NCBI RefSeq assembly: GCF_003610785.1
Contig: NZ_RAQQ01000007.1
Coordinates: forward strand, 124,001-188,000
Source: Micromonospora globbae
GTDB taxonomy: Bacteria; Actinomycetota; Actinomycetes; Mycobacteriales; Micromonosporaceae
Direction: 5' to 3'
Length of the DNA: 64,000 nt
Shown here: in pieces, positions 1 to 7,585 of the stretch
Layout: each line of letters opens with the position of its first letter
Position numbering within the stretch: position 1 is the stretch's first letter
Notes under the pieces: generated by a model
What the model was told of the DNA's origin: nothing
Seen by the model: only the letters and a program-made list of their open reading frames with translations
Databases searched by the model: none
Position numbers and translations under genes: made by a program

Positions 1-278
1 TTCAGCGGCGGCGGGGCCGGCAGGCCCTTGAACTTCTGCCAGTCACCGGTCAGCTCCAGCAGCCGCTGCACCGCCTCACTCGGCTGGGCGCCGACGGACA
101 GCCAGTACTGGACCCGGTCCGACTTGACCTCGATCACCGAAGGGTCCTCCTTCGGCTGGTAGATCCCGACGAACTCGATCGCCCGCCCGTCGCGCTTGGT
201 GCGCGAGTCGGCGACGACGATGCGGTACTGCGGGTTGCGGATCTTGCCCATCCGCAGAAGCCGGATCTTTACGGCCAC
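1..278 (-). CDS. rpsP: 30S ribosomal protein S16 (partial, C-terminus off the window)
   Basis: The gene runs off the left edge, so only the first 92 codons are present. The product starts [13 protein letters not shown] and continues through [17 protein letters not shown] and [11 protein letters not shown], which are hallmark S16 sequences. S16 binds 16S rRNA early in assembly of the small subunit. The start is GTG at 278, preceded by AGGAG about ten bases upstream. In related actinobacteria rpsP heads an operon with a KH-domain protein, rimM and trmD, which would lie to the left. The visible residues run past the conserved core, so only a family-typical variable tail should be missing. Confidence 0.96.
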   Translation of the reverse strand, partial: MAVKIRLLRMGKIRNPQYRIVVADSRTKRDGRAIEFVGIYQPKEDPSVIEVKSDRVQYWLSVGAQPSEAVQRLLELTGDWQKFKGLPAPPPL

Positions 279-613
279 AGTTGTTTCGCTCCTGTTGCGA
301 TCTCACCGGCCCGTTGGGGGCGGTGTGCACGGGTGAGCGCCGACCGGCACAGTGGGGATGGGCCGGAGACTGCTCGGTGGACTGGCGACGCGCCCGGGGT
401 AGAGGGCGCCGGAGCGCGCGCCGGATACCAGCGACCCATTCTGCCAGATCCGGCACGGATCTCTCACACCGGAGGCGGCACAACCCCGCACAGGTCGCCG
501 GAAGGGTGAGGCGTACCACACTCGCCGGCGCCGGGGCGGCGCGCTGATGCCGGCGCCGCGCCCGCGACGGCGGCACCGGCCACGCGCGCGGCGCGGGACC
601 CCCTGCCCGGCTC
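279..613. promoter_or_regulatory. Intergenic region carrying the probable rpsP promoter and leader
   Basis: No convincing gene is seen in these 335 bases. On the minus strand a CAGAAT hexamer (443 down to 438) could be the rpsP -10 box, giving a leader of about 150 nt. Just upstream lies a perfect palindrome AGATCCG-GCA-CGGATCT (446-462), placed between the -10 and where a -35 would be. Nearer 613 there are only GC-rich imperfect hairpins beyond the DUF402 stop codon. The promoter assignment is inference from position and sequence. Confidence 0.4.
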
Positions 614-1273
614 TCAGCGCACCGGCGGCCGGTCCCAGCCGGCCGGCAGGCTCTCCGGGGCGGTCCAGTCCGGCGGCGGTGTGAAGTCGCACCAGGTGCC
701 GTCGAACGGGAACTCGCCGGCCTCGGCGAGCGCGATCACCCGCTTGCCCTCGGCGCGGACCGCCGCCTCGTCGGCCACCCAGTAGTGGTCGGGGTGGGCC
801 AGCCGCTCGGCGAACTCGTCCTCGTCCTTCCACTCCCAGGTCCGGTCGGGGCGGATCACCACGTCCAGGTCCTGGTCGACCATGTCCACCCCGGCCACGT
901 CACCGTCGTCCCAGCGGACGCCCGGTTCCTCCAGGTTCACGTACCAGTTGGCGAACCGGCCCCGCGCGTCCGAGAACCACCACACGGAGTGGGCCGCACC
1001 GGTGGGCAGGAACTTCAGCAGCGGCGGCCCGTTCCAGCGGTCCAGCGCGAGCGCGTACGACGAGGTGATCCACTCGGTGAACGGCACGGCCCGCATGCCG
1101 AACCCCGCCTCGGTCACCTCGTACGCCACGGGTGAGTTCCGGGCGATCCAGATCAACAGGCCGCGCTCGTCGTCGCTCACGACCCGGCCCGGCCGGACCC
1201 AGCCGATCCGGCCACGCCGCACGTTGCGGTGCAGGATCAGCCGTCCTGTCTCGAAGCGCACCGGTCCACCCAT
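614..1273 (-). CDS. DUF402 (FomD-like) protein
   Basis: This 219-residue protein matches the DUF402/FomD fold. The core lies around residues 95-165, with aromatic and acidic runs such as WYVNLEEPGVRWDDG, DMVDQDLDVVIRPD and WEWKDEDEF. The family includes FomD, a nucleotidyl-phosphonate hydrolase, and S. aureus Ntdp, a nucleoside di/triphosphatase; the acidic residues bind divalent metal. The substrate here cannot be read from sequence. No signal peptide or membrane segment is seen, so it is cytoplasmic. It stands alone between rpsP and proS on the same strand. ATG at 1273 is the obvious start. Confidence 0.8.
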   Translation of the reverse strand: MGGPVRFETGRLILHRNVRRGRIGWVRPGRVVSDDERGLLIWIARNSPVAYEVTEAGFGMRAVPFTEWITSSYALALDRWNGPPLLKFLPTGAAHSVWWFSDARGRFANWYVNLEEPGVRWDDGDVAGVDMVDQDLDVVIRPDRTWEWKDEDEFAERLAHPDHYWVADEAAVRAEGKRVIALAEAGEFPFDGTWCDFTPPPDWTAPESLPAGWDRPPVR

Positions 1274-1288
1274 CGCTCGTCGAACGGT

Positions 1289-1321
1289 GGCCCCTCCCGG
1301 CGCGCACGCCGCGAAGGGGCC
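1289..1321 (-). terminator. Possible proS terminator hairpin
   Basis: An inverted repeat pairs GGCCCCT (1289-1295) with AGGGGCC (1315-1321) and has further GC pairing inside. It lies just beyond the proS stop codon. There is no T tract, as is usual for GC-rich actinobacterial terminators. Confidence 0.45.
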
Positions 1322-1337
1322 CTCGCGTGCCTCGGGG

Positions 1338-2744
1338 TCAGTAGGAGCGGGCGAGGATCGCGACCAGGTCGGGCTCGTCCTCCGAGTCGGGCACCGAGCC
1401 GTCCGCGCGCAGCAGGCAGCGGACGGTCACGCCCTGCCCGTTCGCCTCGGCCTCGCCCTCGACGCCCACGGCCGACCACGGCACCCGGGCCCATCCGGTC
1501 GCCGCCGCCTCGACGGCCTCCGCGAGCGTGCTCACGTCGGTCGTGCGGGACTCCCGGAAGGCCAGCGCCTGGTCGTGCAGCGCCCGCTGGTCCTCCTCCA
1601 GCGCGGCGAGCACCGCCCCCACCACGTCGGCCACCGCCGTCGGGCTCTTCGACCCGTCCGTACGCCGGACCACCACGGCGTTCCCCGCCGCGAGGTCGCG
1701 CGGGCCGACCTCGACCCGGACCGGGTAGCCGCGCAGCTCGGCGTCGACGGCCCGGCGGCCGAACGGGGTGTCCGTGCGGTCGTCCAGCGCCACGCGGACG
1801 CCCGCGTCCCGCAGCGCGTCACGCAGCTTGGCCGCCGCCTCACCGACGCCCTCGCCGTCCTTGACGACCATGACGTACGCCTGCACCGGCGCCAGCTTCG
1901 GCGGCACCCGCAGGCCGTTGTCGTCGCCGTGGCACATGATCAGGCCACCGAGCATCCGGGTCGAGGTGCCCCAGGAGGTGGTCCAGGCGTGCTCCCGGCC
2001 GCCCTCGGCCGAGGAGTAGGTGATGTCGAACGCCTTGGCGAAGTTCTGCCCCAGCTCGTGGCTGGTGCCCATCTGCAACGCCTTGCCGTCGCCCATCATG
2101 CCTTCGCAGGTGTAGGTGGCGATCGCGCCGGCGAAGCGCTCCCGGGCGGTCTTCAGGCCCACCACCACGGGGATGCCCAGCACGTTGACCATCAGGTCCT
2201 CGTACGCCTCGTGCAGGATCCGCCGGGCGTAGGCGCGGGCGTCCTCCCGCGTGGCGTGCGCGGTGTGCCCCTCCTGCCAGAGGAACTCGCTGGTCCGCAG
2301 GAAGATCCGGGGGCGCAGCTCCCAGCGGACCACGTTCGCCCACTGGTTGAGCAGCAGCGGCAGGTCCCGGTAGGAGTCGACCCACTTGGCCATGAACTCA
2401 CCGATCACCGTCTCGCTGGTGGGGCGCACCACCACCGGCTCGGCGAGCTGCTTGCCGCCGCCGTGGGTGACCACCGCCAGCTCCGGCGAGAAGCCCTCGA
2501 CGTGCTCCGCCTCGCGCTTGAGGTAGTTCTCCGGGATGAAGAGCGGGAAGTACGCGTTCTCCGCGCCGGCCGCCTTGATCCGCGCGTCCATCTCGGCCTG
2601 CATCCGCTCCCAGATGGCGTAGCCGGCCGGTCGGATCACCATGGTCCCCCGGACCGGGCCGTTGTCGGCCAGCTTCGCCTTGGCGATGAGGTCCTGGTAC
2701 CAGCGGGGGAAGTCCTCCGCACGGGGAGTGAGCACGCGTGCCAT
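1338..2744 (-). CDS. proS: Prolyl-tRNA synthetase, archaeal/eukaryotic-like short form
   Basis: This 468-residue class II aminoacyl-tRNA synthetase charges tRNA-Pro. Motif 2 is clear in NVVRWELRPRIFLRTSEFLW and WQEGHTAH. The protein lacks the editing insertion of the long bacterial ProRS (about 570 aa) and ends in ARSY; a C-terminal tyrosine is a signature of the archaeal/eukaryotic-like type. The anticodon-binding domain follows around residues 280-380. The start chosen is ATG at 2744 (MARVLTPRAEDFPRWY). The frame stays open upstream, but that stretch is low-complexity Arg/Pro/Gly coding with no family match. A TAGGAT hexamer 8 nt before the ATG suggests a leaderless mRNA. Confidence 0.95.
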   Translation of the reverse strand: MARVLTPRAEDFPRWYQDLIAKAKLADNGPVRGTMVIRPAGYAIWERMQAEMDARIKAAGAENAYFPLFIPENYLKREAEHVEGFSPELAVVTHGGGKQLAEPVVVRPTSETVIGEFMAKWVDSYRDLPLLLNQWANVVRWELRPRIFLRTSEFLWQEGHTAHATREDARAYARRILHEAYEDLMVNVLGIPVVVGLKTARERFAGAIATYTCEGMMGDGKALQMGTSHELGQNFAKAFDITYSSAEGGREHAWTTSWGTSTRMLGGLIMCHGDDNGLRVPPKLAPVQAYVMVVKDGEGVGEAAAKLRDALRDAGVRVALDDRTDTPFGRRAVDAELRGYPVRVEVGPRDLAAGNAVVVRRTDGSKSPTAVADVVGAVLAALEEDQRALHDQALAFRESRTTDVSTLAEAVEAAATGWARVPWSAVGVEGEAEANGQGVTVRCLLRADGSVPDSEDEPDLVAILARSY

Positions 2745-2752
2745 GACCGCAC

Positions 2753-2758
2753 ATCCTA
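2753..2758 (-). promoter_or_regulatory. Putative -10 element for leaderless proS mRNA
   Basis: The minus strand reads TAGGAT, then 8 nt, then the proS ATG. This fits the actinobacterial TANNNT -10 box with transcription starting at or next to the start codon. No Shine-Dalgarno sequence is present. Confidence 0.45.
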
Positions 2759-2797
2759 TGCGCCCGCGGGCGCTCCCCCGCCACCGGCCACGCCCCT

Positions 2798-2831
2798 CAC
2801 CCCGCCCCTTCGTCGGGTCCGGGGCGGGGTG
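2798..2831 (-). terminator. Hairpin downstream of the amidohydrolase gene
   Basis: A perfect 11-bp stem pairs CACCCCGCCCC (2798-2808) with GGGGCGGGGTG (2821-2831), with a 12-nt loop. It lies within 3 nt of the amidohydrolase stop codon and upstream of the proS promoter. Confidence 0.6.
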
Positions 2832-2833
2832 GG

Positions 2834-3913
2834 TCAGCGGACGACGCGGCCGCGCAGGACGATGCGCGACGGCGTACGGACGACGCGCAGGTCGGCGCGC
2901 GGGTCCTCCGGGTAGACGACCAGGTCGCCGAGCCCGCCCTCGACGAGCCCGGGGAAGCCGAGCCACTCCCGGGCCCGCCACGACGCCGCCGCGAGCACGT
3001 CCACGGCGCTCATCCCGGCCTGCTCGTGCAGCAGCAGCATCTCCTCGGCGGCCAGCCCGTGGTCGATGCCCCCGCCCGCGTCCGTGCCCACGTAGATCGG
3101 CACGCCCGCCTCGTACGCCGACCGCACCACGGTCGGGAAGCGGTCGCGCAGGGCGAGCATGTGGTCGGCGTACCCGGGGAACTTGGCCCGCGCCTGGTCG
3201 GCGATCCCGCCGAACGTCCGGATGTTGATCATCGTGGGGACCAGCGCGGTGCCCTGGCGGGCCATCAGGTCGATCAGGTCCAGGCTGAGCCCGGTGCCGT
3301 GCTCGACCGAGTCCACCCCGGCACGCACCATGATCTCGACGGCCGACTCGGAGAACGTGTGCACGGCGGCGCGTACGCCCGCCGCGTGCGCCGCCTGCAC
3401 GGCGGCGGTCATCGTGTCCGCGTCCCAGGCCGGGGCCAGGTCGCCCACGCCCCGGTCGATCCAGTCGCCGACCAGCTTCACCCAGCCGTTGCCGGCGGCG
3501 GCCTGCGCGGCCACCGTGGCGGTCACCTCGGCGGCGCCGACCTCCACGCCGATGTCGCGCAGGTAGCGCTTCGGCGGCGCGACGTGCCGGCCGGCCCGGG
3601 CCAGCCGGGGCAGGTCCGGCTCGTCGTCCAGTTCGGGGTACGGGAACGGGGAGCCCGCGTCCCGGATGGCGAGCACGCCGGCGTCCCGTTCCACCCGGGC
3701 CAGCTCGCGGGCCTGGTCGAGGGACGTGATCGGGGCGCCGCCCCGGGCGATGCCGATGTGGCAGTGGGCGTCGGTCAGGCCGGGGAGGACGAAACCGCCG
3801 TCGACCACCGTCTCGGCGCCGGGCACCGGCTCGAACGTCACCCGGTCGCCGACCAGCCAGAGATCGCGGACCTCGTCGTCGGGGAGCAGCACACCGCGCA
3901 CATGCAGAGCCAT
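2834..3913 (-). CDS. Metal-dependent amidohydrolase family protein
   Basis: This 359-residue TIM-barrel amidohydrolase resembles the imidazolonepropionase/prolidase-like group. Visible metal ligands are DAHCHIG near the N-terminus, a lysine in WVKLVGD, histidines in AVHTFSE and EHGTG, and aspartate in YVGTDAGG. A short beta-sandwich domain is built from both termini (LHVRGVLLPDDEVRDL and VVYPEDPRADLRVV). The substrate is unknown. The likely start is ATG at 3913; an in-frame GTG at 3919 is the alternative. Minus-strand TAGGAC 7 nt upstream of the ATG would fit a leaderless start. No signal peptide is seen. Confidence 0.85.
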   Translation of the reverse strand: MALHVRGVLLPDDEVRDLWLVGDRVTFEPVPGAETVVDGGFVLPGLTDAHCHIGIARGGAPITSLDQARELARVERDAGVLAIRDAGSPFPYPELDDEPDLPRLARAGRHVAPPKRYLRDIGVEVGAAEVTATVAAQAAAGNGWVKLVGDWIDRGVGDLAPAWDADTMTAAVQAAHAAGVRAAVHTFSESAVEIMVRAGVDSVEHGTGLSLDLIDLMARQGTALVPTMINIRTFGGIADQARAKFPGYADHMLALRDRFPTVVRSAYEAGVPIYVGTDAGGGIDHGLAAEEMLLLHEQAGMSAVDVLAAASWRAREWLGFPGLVEGGLGDLVVYPEDPRADLRVVRTPSRIVLRGRVVR

Positions 3914-3931
3914 GTGCACAGTCCTACCGGA

Positions 3932-4510
3932 TCACTCGTCCCCGGTCGCCAGCAGGTCGTTCCTCCGCGTGGTGAGCGCCGACAGGTCGACCGAGACCTT
4001 CCACGGGCGCTCGGTGACGAACAGGTCCTCGGCGTGGGCCACCTGCTCGTACTGCCGGTCCGCACCGAGCGCGTACTCGGTCAGCGTGATTCGCTCCTGG
4101 AGCGGGTCCACCACCCAGTACGAGCGGACCCCGGCGTGCGCGTAGACCCGCGCCTTGTCGTACATGTCGCGGAAGGTCGACGTCGGCGAGACGACCTCGA
4201 CCGCCAGCAGCGCGTCCTCGACCGGGACTGGAGAGCGGTCGGCGTGCCTGCGGTGGATGGCCACCACGTCGGGGCGCGGCTCGTTGCGGCGGTCGACCCG
4301 CATCGACAGGTCGATGCTCACGAGGTACTCGGACGGGCAGTTGACGCGAAGCGCGAGCAGCAGCTCGACGCACAACTCCTGGTGCACGGCGGTCGGCGAC
4401 GGCACGATCAACCTTCCGTTGATCAGTTCGTACGGAAGGTCCCGGGGCAGCTCGCCCAGGTCGTCGACCGTCCACTCGTGCCGTTCGGGCAGGATCGGCG
4501 CCGCGGTCAT
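3932..4510 (-). CDS. Uma2-family (DUF820) nuclease-fold protein
   Basis: The 192-residue product has the PD-(D/E)xK restriction-endonuclease-like fold of Uma2 proteins: YELINGRLIV, a catalytic-type RPDVVAI, then LLAVEVVSPTS and DKARVYAHAGVRSYWVVDP. Uma2 genes are numerous in actinobacteria, cyanobacteria and Deinococcus. Their function is unknown and they are often misannotated as restriction enzymes. The start is ATG at 4510 with GGAAGGAG just upstream; an in-frame GTG at 4525 lies before that ribosome site and is unlikely. The gene is 18 nt upstream of the amidohydrolase and may be cotranscribed with it. Confidence 0.85.
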   Translation of the reverse strand: MTAAPILPERHEWTVDDLGELPRDLPYELINGRLIVPSPTAVHQELCVELLLALRVNCPSEYLVSIDLSMRVDRRNEPRPDVVAIHRRHADRSPVPVEDALLAVEVVSPTSTFRDMYDKARVYAHAGVRSYWVVDPLQERITLTEYALGADRQYEQVAHAEDLFVTERPWKVSVDLSALTTRRNDLLATGDE

Positions 4511-4579
4511 GACATCTCCTTCCACGGGGGCGATCCGACCCTAGGTGATGACCGCGTCGCCCACCGTCACCGACACGCG

Positions 4580-6124
4580 TCAGCGGGAGCCCTTGTCCCC
4601 CTTGCCGAGCTTGTTGAAGTCGATCTTCGGAAGCTTGAAGCCGGGCGGGAGCCCCTGGCCGGCGAGGTCGTTCGGGTCCATGCCGGCCGGTAGCTGCGGC
4701 ATACCGCCCGGGAACCCGCCGGGCATCCCCGCCCCGGTACGCGGACGCCCGCCGCCCTTGGTGCCCTTGCGCTTGTTCTTCGGGGACTTGGTCGCCTTGC
4801 GCCGGCCGCCGGGCAGGCCCATCATGCCGCCCATCTGCTTCATCATCTTCTGCGCGTCGGCGAAGCGGTTGAGCAGCTGGTTGACGTCCATCACGGTCAC
4901 GCCGGAGCCGTTGGCGATCCGCGCGCGGCGGGAGCCGTTGATGATCTTCGGGTTGACCCGCTCGGCGGGCGTCATCGACCGGATGATCGCGGTGACCCGG
5001 TCGAAGTGCTTGTCGTCCAGCTCGGCGAGCTGGTCCTTCATCTGCCCCATGCCGGGCATCATGGCCAGCACGTTGGCGATCGGGCCCATCCGGCGGACCG
5101 CGATGAGCTGGTCGAGGAAGTCCTCAAGGGTGAAGGTCTCGCCGCCCATCAGCTTGGCGGTCATCTTCTCCTTCTGATCGGCGTCGAAGGCCGCCTCGGC
5201 CTGCTCGATCAGAGTGAGGACGTCGCCCATACCGAGGATCCGGCTGGCCATCCGGTCGGGGTGGAAGACGTCGAAGTCCTCCAGCTTCTCGCCCGTGGAG
5301 GCGAACAGGATCGGCTGGCCCGTCACCTCGCGGACGGAGAGCGCCGCACCACCACGGGCGTCGCCGTCGAGCTTGGAGAGGACGACGCCGGTGATGCCGA
5401 CGCCGTCGCGGAACGCCTCGGCGGTACGGACGGCGTCCTGACCGACCATCGCGTCGATGACGAAGATGACCTCGTCGGGGTTGACCGCGTCACGGATGTC
5501 GGCGGCCTGCTGCATCATCTCGGCGTCGATACCGAGCCGGCCGGCGGTGTCGACGATCACGATGTCCCGGGCGGCCCGACGGGCGTACTCGATCGAGTCC
5601 CGCGCTACCTGCACCGGGTCGCCCACGCCGTTGCCGGGCTCCGGGGCGTACACCTCGACGCCGGCCCGGCCACCGAGCACCTGGAGCTGCCCGACGGCGT
5701 TGGGGCGCTGGAGGTCGGCGGCGACCAGCATCGGCTGGTGGCCCTGCGCCTTGAGCCAGCGGGCCAGCTTGCCGGCGAGGGTCGTCTTACCGGAACCCTG
5801 GAGGCCGGCCAGCATGATCACGGTCGGCGGCTGCTTGGCGAACTGGAGCCGGCGCCCCTCGCCGCCGAGGACGTTGATCAGCTCCTCGTTGACGATCTTG
5901 ATGATCTGCTGGGCCGGGTTGAGCGCCTGCGAGACCTCGGCGCCGCGGGCCCGCTCCTTGACGTTGGCGATGAAGCCCTTGACCACCGGCAGCGCGACGT
6001 CCGCCTCCAGCAGCGCGAGGCGGATCTCGCGTGCCGTGGCGTCGATGTCGGCGTCGGTGAGCCGGCCCTTGCCGCGGAGCTTGGTGAAGATCCCGGAGAG
6101 GCGGTCACTCAAGGTGTCAAACAC
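4580..6124 (-). CDS. ffh: Signal recognition particle GTPase Ffh (SRP54)
   Basis: The 514-residue protein binds 4.5S RNA and nascent signal sequences and docks with FtsY to deliver proteins to the membrane. The N domain occupies residues 1-90. The G domain follows with GLQGSGKTT, VDTAGR and LSKLDGDA. The methionine-rich M domain starts near 320 (RMGPIANVLAMMPGM) and contains GSRRARIANGSG, the RNA-binding motif. The C-terminal 90 residues are a Gly/Pro/Lys-rich tail typical of actinobacteria. The start is GTG at 6124. Its partner ftsY lies about 10 kb away at 15852-17042. Confidence 0.97.
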   Translation of the reverse strand: MFDTLSDRLSGIFTKLRGKGRLTDADIDATAREIRLALLEADVALPVVKGFIANVKERARGAEVSQALNPAQQIIKIVNEELINVLGGEGRRLQFAKQPPTVIMLAGLQGSGKTTLAGKLARWLKAQGHQPMLVAADLQRPNAVGQLQVLGGRAGVEVYAPEPGNGVGDPVQVARDSIEYARRAARDIVIVDTAGRLGIDAEMMQQAADIRDAVNPDEVIFVIDAMVGQDAVRTAEAFRDGVGITGVVLSKLDGDARGGAALSVREVTGQPILFASTGEKLEDFDVFHPDRMASRILGMGDVLTLIEQAEAAFDADQKEKMTAKLMGGETFTLEDFLDQLIAVRRMGPIANVLAMMPGMGQMKDQLAELDDKHFDRVTAIIRSMTPAERVNPKIINGSRRARIANGSGVTVMDVNQLLNRFADAQKMMKQMGGMMGLPGGRRKATKSPKNKRKGTKGGGRPRTGAGMPGGFPGGMPQLPAGMDPNDLAGQGLPPGFKLPKIDFNKLGKGDKGSR

Positions 6125-6282
6125 GGAACATCCCGTTTGTCAGTGTTTCGGCGGGCATGGTGCGGCCGGATCCCTGGAGCACGGCCACCGCTAGGGTAGC
6201 CCGCCACCGACAGCCCGCGCTCCGCGCCAGCGCTCCCCCGCGTCCCTGCCGCCACCCACGCCACTCCGGCCCCGCCCGGCAG

Positions 6283-6355
6283 GATCGCGCTGTTTCCTGG
6301 ACGCAGTGGCATCCCGGTCACCCGGAGGCCCCCACATCATGGTTCGAGCGCGATC
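6283..6355. repeat. Intergenic inverted-repeat element C (GATC-ended)
   Basis: GATCGCGCT (6283-6291) and AGCGCGATC (6347-6355) form a 9-nt perfect inverted repeat around a 55-nt core. It lies in the gap between ffh and the TmrB-like gene. Its size and GATC-bearing ends resemble the elements at 33009-33078 and 62376-62434, although the arm sequences differ. Confidence 0.55.
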
Positions 6356-6398
6356 ATGGGTCGCGCCGGCGCACGGCCCACCGGCGCCGGCCCCGGGA

Positions 6399-6932
6399 TT
6401 ACGATCGGGTCGGCAGGGCGAGTCGCGCGACGATCTCCACGGCCACCTCGTCGGGCGTACGCCCGTGGTTGTCGACCTCGATCGTGTCGGCTTCCCGGTC
6501 GGCGAGCCCGCCCAGCTCCGCGAGCGCCCGCTCCACGTGCCGGTGGCGCCACGCCCGGGCGGCCCGCTCCACGCGGTCACCATCGATTCGGGCGCGGAGC
6601 ACCGGCCCGGGCACCCGCAACACCACCTGCCGCACCGACATGCCCCGGTTCCGCAGGCCGCCCAGGATCTCCGCCCGGTAATCGGCGCGGAGCACGGTCA
6701 TCGGGACCACCAACGGGCGCGCATGCCGTGCGGCGAGCCCGGCGAGACGTACCGTCCAGGTCCGCCAGGCGGCCAGATCCTGGTAGTCCCCCGTCAGCCC
6801 CGGGCGGATCCGCCGCAGCACGAAGCCGACCCACTCGGGGTCGAACCTGCGGGCCCCGGCCAGCGCACGGCACAGCTCCGCGGCGACGGTGGTCTTGCCG
6901 GCGCCGAACGCGCCGTTCAGCCAGACGATCAC
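6399..6932 (-). CDS. TmrB-like ATP-binding protein (tunicamycin-resistance family)
   Basis: The 177-residue protein starts MIVWLNGAFGAGKTTVA, a Walker A motif in the same setting as Bacillus TmrB (MIIWINGAFGSGKT from memory). It shares further landmarks: FDPEWVGFVLR, a WRTWTVRLA helix, PLVVPMTVL and an IEVDNHGRTPDEVA end. TmrB is an ATP-binding, membrane-associated protein that gives tunicamycin resistance in B. subtilis. Here the specificity is unproven, and a small-molecule kinase role is possible. Its ATG overlaps the stop of the response-regulator gene by 4 nt, so translation should be coupled and it belongs to the ABC/two-component operon. Confidence 0.75.
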   Translation of the reverse strand: MIVWLNGAFGAGKTTVAAELCRALAGARRFDPEWVGFVLRRIRPGLTGDYQDLAAWRTWTVRLAGLAARHARPLVVPMTVLRADYRAEILGGLRNRGMSVRQVVLRVPGPVLRARIDGDRVERAARAWRHRHVERALAELGGLADREADTIEVDNHGRTPDEVAVEIVARLALPTRS

Positions 6933-7585
6933 GACTGGACCAGCCCCGACTGGTACGCGAACACCACCAGCTGGGCGCGGTCGCGCGCGGCGAGCTTCAC
7001 CATGGCCCGGCTCACGTGGGTACGCGCCGTGGCCGGGCTGACCACGAGCCGCTCGGCGATCTCGGCGTTGCTGAGCCCCTCGCCGACCAGCCCGACGACC
7101 TCCCGTTCCCGGTCAGTCAGCGTGTCGAGCCGGGGGTGGGGTCGGAGGGCCCGCGACGGCCGGGTGGCGAACTCCCGGACGACCCGCCGGGTCACCGAGG
7201 GCGACAGCAGCGCCTCCCCCTCGGCCACCAGCCGGATCGCCCGGAGCAGCTCGGCCGGCCGGGTGTCCTTGGTGAGGAACCCGCTCGCCCCGTGCCGGAG
7301 CGCGTCGAAGACGTACTCGTCCAGCTCGAAGGTGGTCAGCACGATCACCCGGGTGTCCGCGAGCCCCGGGTCGGCCACGATCCGCCGGGTCGCCTCGATA
7401 CCGTCCACGCCGGGCATCCGCACGTCCATGAGGACGACATCCGGGCGCTCCCGCCGGGCCAGTTCCACGGCGGCCAGCCCGTCGGCGGCCTCGCCGGCGA
7501 GCGCCAGGTCCGCCTCGCTCTCGACGAGGGCGCGCAGGCCCATCCGGACCAGGTCCTGGTCGTCGGCTATCAGCACCTTGATCAT
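6929..7585 (-). CDS. NarL/LuxR-family response regulator
   Basis: The 218-residue regulator has an N-terminal receiver domain (IADDQDLVR acidic pocket; phosphoacceptor Asp in DVVLMDVRMPG; Lys in LTKDTRPAE). It has a C-terminal LuxR-type helix-turn-helix (LTDREREVVGLVGEGLSNAE through TARTHVSRAMVKL). It is expected to be phosphorylated by the kinase encoded immediately upstream and to control this or nearby transport genes. The start is ATG at 7585, overlapping the kinase stop by 4 nt. The next gene downstream overlaps it in the same way, making a tight operon. Confidence 0.92.
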   Translation of the reverse strand: MIKVLIADDQDLVRMGLRALVESEADLALAGEAADGLAAVELARRERPDVVLMDVRMPGVDGIEATRRIVADPGLADTRVIVLTTFELDEYVFDALRHGASGFLTKDTRPAELLRAIRLVAEGEALLSPSVTRRVVREFATRPSRALRPHPRLDTLTDREREVVGLVGEGLSNAEIAERLVVSPATARTHVSRAMVKLAARDRAQLVVFAYQSGLVQS

